Origin: JBQTII01 sp052387905 | GTDB taxonomy: Bacteria; Actinomycetota; Actinomycetes; Sporichthyales; Sporichthyaceae | Length of the DNA: 64,000 nt | NCBI GenBank assembly: GCA_052387905.1 | Contig: JBQTIR010000013.1 | Location: 62,001 to 126,000 of the forward strand | Direction: 5' to 3' | In this document: in pieces, positions 59,988 through 64,000 of the stretch | How positions within the stretch are numbered: the stretch's first letter is position 1 | Layout of the letters: each line of letters begins with the position of its first letter | Notes under the pieces: model-generated | What the model was told of the DNA's origin: nothing | The model's database searches: none | The model's input: the letters and a program-made list of their open reading frames with translations, nothing else | Translations under genes and position numbers: made by a program

Positions 59988-61019
59988 TCAGGCTCCGACC
60001 GGCTCGAAGCAGTGCACCCCGCCTCCGTCGACGTAACGGCGAAGGCGACCGCGGTCGGCCAGCACGACCAGGTGCGCGTAGGTCTCGCCGATGGCCAGGA
60101 TCTGGTTGAAGACCGTCAGCTCATCGAACGGGGTCAGGCGCCGGGTCCAGCCGATCCGCCGGGCGGTCTCGAACGGAGTGCCGGTTCCGGCGAGGGCGGC
60201 GGCGTGGGTGACGTCGAGGCGGTCCTCGTGATGGGCCAGCAATTCACCGACCCGGTGGTGGACGCTGTCGGCGGGGGCGCCGTGGGCCGGCAGCATCCGC
60301 AGGTCCGCCTTGCCGAGCAGGAGCCGCAGCGAGCTGAGGTAGGCCCCGAGCGGGTCCGCGGTGCGGGCCGGCTCGAAGCCGATCGACGGGGTGATGTGCG
60401 GCAGCACGTGGTCGCCGGTGAACAGCACGCCCGCGTCGGTGTCGGCGAAGACCAGGTGCCCGGCCGTGTGCCCGGGGGTGTGGATCGCGGTCAAGGTGCG
60501 CTCACCGACCGTCAGGCGTGCCCCGTCGTCGATCCACTCGTCGGGCGGGCCGAACGAGGCCGCGGCCGCGACCCGGGCCTCCGGCGGATAGGCCACCATC
60601 CACTCCGCGGCCAGGTGGGCGGCCCCGAAGGTCGGCAGCAGTTTCGCCGCCGTGCTCCCGGTGTCGTGGGTGGCCTGCTCGATGTTGGGCTGCTCACCGA
60701 TCCCGACCGCGACCTTGGTGCCCAGGGTGCGCTGCAACGCGATGCCAAGCGTGTAGTGGTCACGGTGGGCGTGGGTCACCAGGAAACGGACGATGTCATC
60801 GAGTCCGTAGTTGATCTCGGCGAGCGCGGCCTCCAGCGCCGCGCGGGCCTCCGCCAGCGCCCAACCCGAATCGATCAGCACGGCGCCCTCGGCGGTGGCG
60901 AGGGCGTAGACGTTCACCGCGCGCAGCCCGTCATTGGGCATCGGCAGCGGAATGCGGTGCACCCCCGGGGCGACCTCGTAGGCGCCCGGATCGGTCCAGT
61001 CCCCCGCCGGCTCAGTCAT
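59988..61019 (-). CDS. Metallo-beta-lactamase-fold hydrolase
   Basis: From ATG 61019, 343 residues. The zinc site is THAHRDH with the later HTPGHTAGH, FTGDHVLP and PAHG; VLIDSGW precedes it as usual. It resembles the glyoxalase-II-like and CoA-thioester hydrolase branch of the superfamily with a C-terminal winged-helix-like extension (about 245-335). Substrate unknown. It diverges from the Nif3 gene by 58 bp. Confidence 0.88.
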   Translation of the reverse strand: MTEPAGDWTDPGAYEVAPGVHRIPLPMPNDGLRAVNVYALATAEGAVLIDSGWALAEARAALEAALAEINYGLDDIVRFLVTHAHRDHYTLGIALQRTLGTKVAVGIGEQPNIEQATHDTGSTAAKLLPTFGAAHLAAEWMVAYPPEARVAAAASFGPPDEWIDDGARLTVGERTLTAIHTPGHTAGHLVFADTDAGVLFTGDHVLPHITPSIGFEPARTADPLGAYLSSLRLLLGKADLRMLPAHGAPADSVHHRVGELLAHHEDRLDVTHAAALAGTGTPFETARRIGWTRRLTPFDELTVFNQILAIGETYAHLVVLADRGRLRRYVDGGGVHCFEPVGA

Positions 61020-61077
61020 CGGCGCAACCGTAACCGGGCGCCGTGCGCGCCGACCCGGGCGGGTAGCGTCCCTGATC

Positions 61078-62238
61078 GTGCCGGCCACCAGCACTGCCCC
61101 CAGCCTCGGCGAGGTCATGACCGTCCTCGCCCAGGTCTACGACCCGCGCTGGGCCGAGTCCTGGGACGCGGTCGGCCTGGTCTGCGGGGACCCGGACGCA
61201 CCCGTGCGCAAGGTGCTCCTCGCCGTCGACCCGGTCGCCGCCGTCGTCGACGAGGCGCTGGCGTGGGGCGCCGACCTGGTGCTCACCCACCACCCGTTGT
61301 TCCTGCGCCCGGTGCACGGCGTGCCGGCGACGACCTACAAGGGCCGCCTCGTGCACCGGCTGATCAGCGGTGGCGCTGCGCTGCTCGTCGCCCACACCAA
61401 CGCCGACTGCGCGCAAGGTGGAGTCTCCGACGCGCTGGCCGATGCGCTGGGCCTGCCGGCGGGTGTGCCGATCCAGGCGCAGCCGGCCGAGCCTCTCGAC
61501 AAAATCGTGACGTTCGTGCCGCGCCCCGACGCCAAGCATCTGCTGGACGCGCTCGCGGCAGCGGGTGCCGGTGCGATCGGGGACTACGACCGGTGCGCGT
61601 TCACCGTCGACGGGACGGGCACCTTCCGGCCGCTGCCCGGCGCCGACCCCGCGATCGGCCGGGTCGGCGAGATCGAGACCGTGCCCGAGACCCGCCTGGA
61701 GATGGTGCTGCCCCGCGCCCGACGGGCAGCGGTGGTGGCGGTGCTGCGGGCCGCGCACCCCTACGAGGAGCCGGCTTTCGATCTCGTCGAGGTCGCGGCC
61801 GAACCCGGCCCACGGGGCATCGGCCGGATCTGTGAGCTCGCAGCTGCTGAATCGTTGTCCACGTTCGTCGAACGGGTCCGCAGCGGCCTTCCGGCCACGG
61901 CAACCGGGATCCGGGTCGCGGGCGACCTCGACCGGCCCGTACGCCGGGTCGCGGTCTGCGGCGGCGCCGGAGATTCCCTGCTTGCTGCGGTGCGCGGACT
62001 CGGCGCCGACCTCTACGTCACGGCGGACCTGCGCCATCACCCGTCCTCCGAGGTCATGGAGGCCGCCGGACCGGCGCTGATCGACGTCGCGCACTGGGCG
62101 AGCGAGTGGCCGTGGTTGACCTACGGCGCGGCCGCGCTGACGGCGGGGCTGGCGGCGCGCGGCCACGCGGATACGGTGGAGACCCGCGTCAGCACTGTGG
62201 TCACCGATCCGTGGACCACGCACGTGCCATGCGGCTGA
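61078..62238 (+). CDS. Nif3-like dinuclear metal protein
   Basis: The 386-residue protein has the Nif3/YbgI core: WDAVGLVCGDPDAPVRKVLLAVD, LTHHPLF, VAHTNADCAQGGVSDALA at the N-terminal half and YVTADLRHHPSSEV and DVAHWASEW at the C-terminal half, providing metal ligands. The middle 100 residues (about 140-245) form the inserted PII-like domain. Cellular role is unsettled; a GTP cyclohydrolase-type activity has been proposed for relatives. It is 16 bp before the zinc-ribbon gene, as in mycobacteria. Confidence 0.9.
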   Translation: MPATSTAPSLGEVMTVLAQVYDPRWAESWDAVGLVCGDPDAPVRKVLLAVDPVAAVVDEALAWGADLVLTHHPLFLRPVHGVPATTYKGRLVHRLISGGAALLVAHTNADCAQGGVSDALADALGLPAGVPIQAQPAEPLDKIVTFVPRPDAKHLLDALAAAGAGAIGDYDRCAFTVDGTGTFRPLPGADPAIGRVGEIETVPETRLEMVLPRARRAAVVAVLRAAHPYEEPAFDLVEVAAEPGPRGIGRICELAAAESLSTFVERVRSGLPATATGIRVAGDLDRPVRRVAVCGGAGDSLLAAVRGLGADLYVTADLRHHPSSEVMEAAGPALIDVAHWASEWPWLTYGAAALTAGLAARGHADTVETRVSTVVTDPWTTHVPCG

Positions 62239-62254
62239 ACCCCCGGGAGGGACG

Positions 62255-62998
62255 CTGAACGCCGCGCTCGCCGATCAGTGGCGCCTGCTGGACCTGCAAT
62301 CGCTGGATTCCCGCGTCGACCAGCTCGCGCATCGGCGCGCCGCGCTGCCCGAGTTGGCCGCTATCGCCGAGCGCAACGGCCGCAAGGATGTCCTGCGCGA
62401 TCTGTTGGTGGCCGCCCGCACCGAGGACTCCGACATCGGCCGGGAGCAGGCCAAGGCCGAGGCCGACGTCGACACCGTGCGCACCCGCTCGAAGCGCGAC
62501 CAGCAGCGTCTCGATGACGGCTCCGTCTCTTCGGCCAAGGAGCTGGAAAGTCTGCAGCACGAGATCGCCAGCCTTGCCCGCCGCCAGGGCGATCTGGAGG
62601 ACGCGGTGCTGGAGATCATGGAGCGACGCGAGAGCGTCCAGGCGCGCATCAGCGAACTGGAGGCCGAGCACGACTCGCTCCTGGTCGAACTGGAGCGCCT
62701 GCACGGTGCCCGCGACGCCGCGTTCACAGAGATCGACCGTGAGGTCGCGGCGATCGCCGGCGAGCGCGCGATGCTGGCCGGGGGTCTGCCCGCGGATCTG
62801 GTCACGCTCTACGAGAAGGTGCGCGCCAGTTCCGACGGCGTCGGCGCCGCGGCGCTGCGCCGGGGCCGGTGCGAGGGCTGCCGGATCGAACTCGCCTCGA
62901 CGGAGCTGTCAGCGTTGCGCACCAAACCCGACGACGAGATCACCCGCTGCGAGGAGTGCCGTCGCATCCTCATCCGTGTCTCCGACTCCGGGCTTTAG
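62255..62998 (+). CDS. Coiled-coil zinc-ribbon protein (zf-RING_7), apparent CTG start
   Basis: The 247-residue protein is a long coiled coil (about 10-180, many Glu/Arg/Leu heptads) with a C-terminal zinc ribbon CEGC and CEEC. The family lies between nif3 and rnhA in actinomycetes and is thought to bind nucleic acid, without proof. In frame there is no ATG, GTG or TTG before a TTG at 62354, which would drop 33 conserved residues (DQWRLLDLQSLDSRVDQL). A CTG at 62255 preceded by GGGAGGG gives the homologous start (LNAALADQ), so I choose CTG. Confidence 0.88.
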   Translation: MNAALADQWRLLDLQSLDSRVDQLAHRRAALPELAAIAERNGRKDVLRDLLVAARTEDSDIGREQAKAEADVDTVRTRSKRDQQRLDDGSVSSAKELESLQHEIASLARRQGDLEDAVLEIMERRESVQARISELEAEHDSLLVELERLHGARDAAFTEIDREVAAIAGERAMLAGGLPADLVTLYEKVRASSDGVGAAALRRGRCEGCRIELASTELSALRTKPDDEITRCEECRRILIRVSDSGL

Positions 62999-63009
62999 GC
63001 GCGATCTTG

Positions 63010-64000
63010 ATGGGACGCAGGCTCGTCGTCGAGGCCGATGGCGCCGCGCGCGGCAACCCGGGACCGGCCTCCTACGGCGCGCTCGTCCGGGATGCCGACA
63101 CCGGTGAGGTGCTCGCCGAACGCGGCGCGACGCTCGGGGTGGCGACCAACAACGTCGCCGAGTACTCGGGCCTGATCGCCGCCCTGCAGGCCGCGTTCGA
63201 GCTCGACCCCGAGGCCGAGGTCGAGGTTCGGATGGACTCCAAGTTGGTCATCGAGCAGATGGCCGGACGCTGGCAGATCAAACACCCGGGCCTTCGCCCG
63301 CTCGCGATCGCGGCTCGCAACCTGATCCGCCATCACGACCGGATGACGTGGACGTGGATCCCGCGGGCGCAGAACTCCCACGCCGACCGCCTGGCCAACG
63401 AGGCGCTGGACGGACCCACGGCGAGCTCGCCTACCGGCAGGTCACGGGCGCGGGTGATTTCCGCGCAACCGCTGGCCAAGGAGGTAGCCCTCAGCACCGG
63501 GGCGGTGCCGAAGATCATCGGCTGGGCCACCGACCTCGGCGCAGTCACCACGCTGCGCCTGCTCCGGCACGGAGAGACCCCGCACACGGTCGAAAAGCGG
63601 TTCTCCGGGTGCCGCTTCGATCCGGCCCTGTCCGAGCGCGGACAGGGCCAGGCGAATGTGACTGCACGTCACCTGGCGGGTCTCGGCGGCATCGACGTCA
63701 TCGTGTCCTCGCCGCTGTTGCGCGCCCGCCAGACGGCCCAGGCCGCGGCTGTGGCCCTTGGTCTGGAGGTCGCGATCGAGGACGACCTGCGCGAGTGTGA
63801 CTTCGGGGACTGGGACGGATTGACCTTCGCCGAGGCCAAGGCGGGCTGGGGTGATCAGCTCAGCGCCTGGTTGTCCACGCCGGAAAACTCGCCCCCGGGC
63901 GGGGAGAGCCTGCTGGCGCTCTCCGAGCGGGTCGAGGCGGCCCAGGACCGCATCCTCGCCGAGCACGCCGGGCGCGGTGTCCTGATCGTCGGGCACGTCG
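63010..64000 (+). CDS. RNase HI / phosphoglycerate-mutase-like fusion, cut by window edge
   Basis: From ATG 63010 the frame stays open to the window end (330 codons). The first 145 residues are RNase HI: VEADGAARGNPGPASYG, NNVAEYSGLIAAL, MDSKLV and the late NSHADRLAN, giving the Asp/Glu/Asp/Asp set. After a linker a histidine phosphatase domain begins with LRLLRHGETPHTVEKRFSG and has SSPLLRARQTA and CDFGDWDG. The fusion matches mycobacterial Rv2228c, whose second domain has alpha-ribazole phosphatase activity linked to cobalamin synthesis. This fits the presence of a B12-dependent reductase in the same window. Confidence 0.92.
   Translation, partial: MGRRLVVEADGAARGNPGPASYGALVRDADTGEVLAERGATLGVATNNVAEYSGLIAALQAAFELDPEAEVEVRMDSKLVIEQMAGRWQIKHPGLRPLAIAARNLIRHHDRMTWTWIPRAQNSHADRLANEALDGPTASSPTGRSRARVISAQPLAKEVALSTGAVPKIIGWATDLGAVTTLRLLRHGETPHTVEKRFSGCRFDPALSERGQGQANVTARHLAGLGGIDVIVSSPLLRARQTAQAAAVALGLEVAIEDDLRECDFGDWDGLTFAEAKAGWGDQLSAWLSTPENSPPGGESLLALSERVEAAQDRILAEHAGRGVLIVGHV

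Noticed and set aside
1..64000. CRISPR arrays, rRNA genes, insertion sequences, prophage
   Set aside because: No spaced direct repeats, no rRNA sequence, no transposase or phage gene was recognised.

Overview
The window is a very GC-rich, gene-dense bacterial chromosome segment with frequent GTG starts. Gene order and family content point to an actinomycete: glyS-dus; miaA-dapF-hflX-dinG-lexA-nrdR-nrdJ; fabD-fabH-acpP-fabF beside a DUF3145 gene; aceE with DUF3052 and an AhpE-type peroxiredoxin; an RNase HI/phosphatase fusion. I cannot name the genus; a relative of Streptomyces/Frankia-type actinomycetes is an inference from synteny and composition.

Region 1 (1-9.95 kb) is a zinc-homeostasis island. 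It holds a Zur repressor, a ZnuA lipoprotein, ZnuB and ZnuC, a CDF-type metal exporter, a membrane permease pair (PF03773-like plus TIGR03943-like), zinc-independent copies of ribosomal proteins L33 and L28, and the start of a further lipoprotein cut by the window edge. Six short palindromes fit one pattern (TGRNAA-TCR-TTNTCA) and are the likely Zur operators. The left part is decaying: a frameshifted rpmB remnant abuts a fic gene, an rpmE2 start survives with its Shine-Dalgarno and operator, and a methyltransferase fragment lies behind another operator.

Region 2 (10-25.6 kb) holds housekeeping and cell-envelope genes: a divergent glycyl-tRNA synthetase, a dihydrouridine synthase, an FAD oxidoreductase of the UDP-galactopyranose-mutase type coupled to a GT-C glycosyltransferase, a mazEF-like toxin-antitoxin pair and a Uma2 gene, an MMPL transporter, pyruvate phosphate dikinase, a sulfotransferase and a dNTP triphosphohydrolase.

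Region 3 (25.6-37.6 kb) is the conserved miaA-dapF-hflX-dinG-lexA-nrdRJ block. lexA and a LysM membrane protein diverge from a control region with LexA (SOS) boxes. The nrdRJ promoter carries two different 11-bp tandem repeats.

Region 4 (37.6-49.6 kb) has a Stealth-type sugar-phosphate transferase, a membrane-anchored spermidine-synthase-like protein, the helicase HrpA with a perfect 34-bp tandem duplication at its end, a GGDEF/EAL protein and DUF3145.

Region 5 (49.7-64 kb) has the type II fatty-acid synthase operon read leftward, with a 26-codon ORF linked by ATGA overlaps between fabD and fabH. It continues with a PHP-domain protein, aceE, DUF3052, a 1-Cys peroxiredoxin, a tRNA-Val, a VapBC-type pair, a metallo-beta-lactamase-fold hydrolase, a Nif3-like protein, a zinc-ribbon coiled-coil protein with an apparent CTG start, and a truncated RNase HI/phosphatase gene. 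Several small genes and structured intergenic elements were found by reading the sequence directly. No CRISPR array, rRNA, recognisable insertion sequence or prophage was seen.
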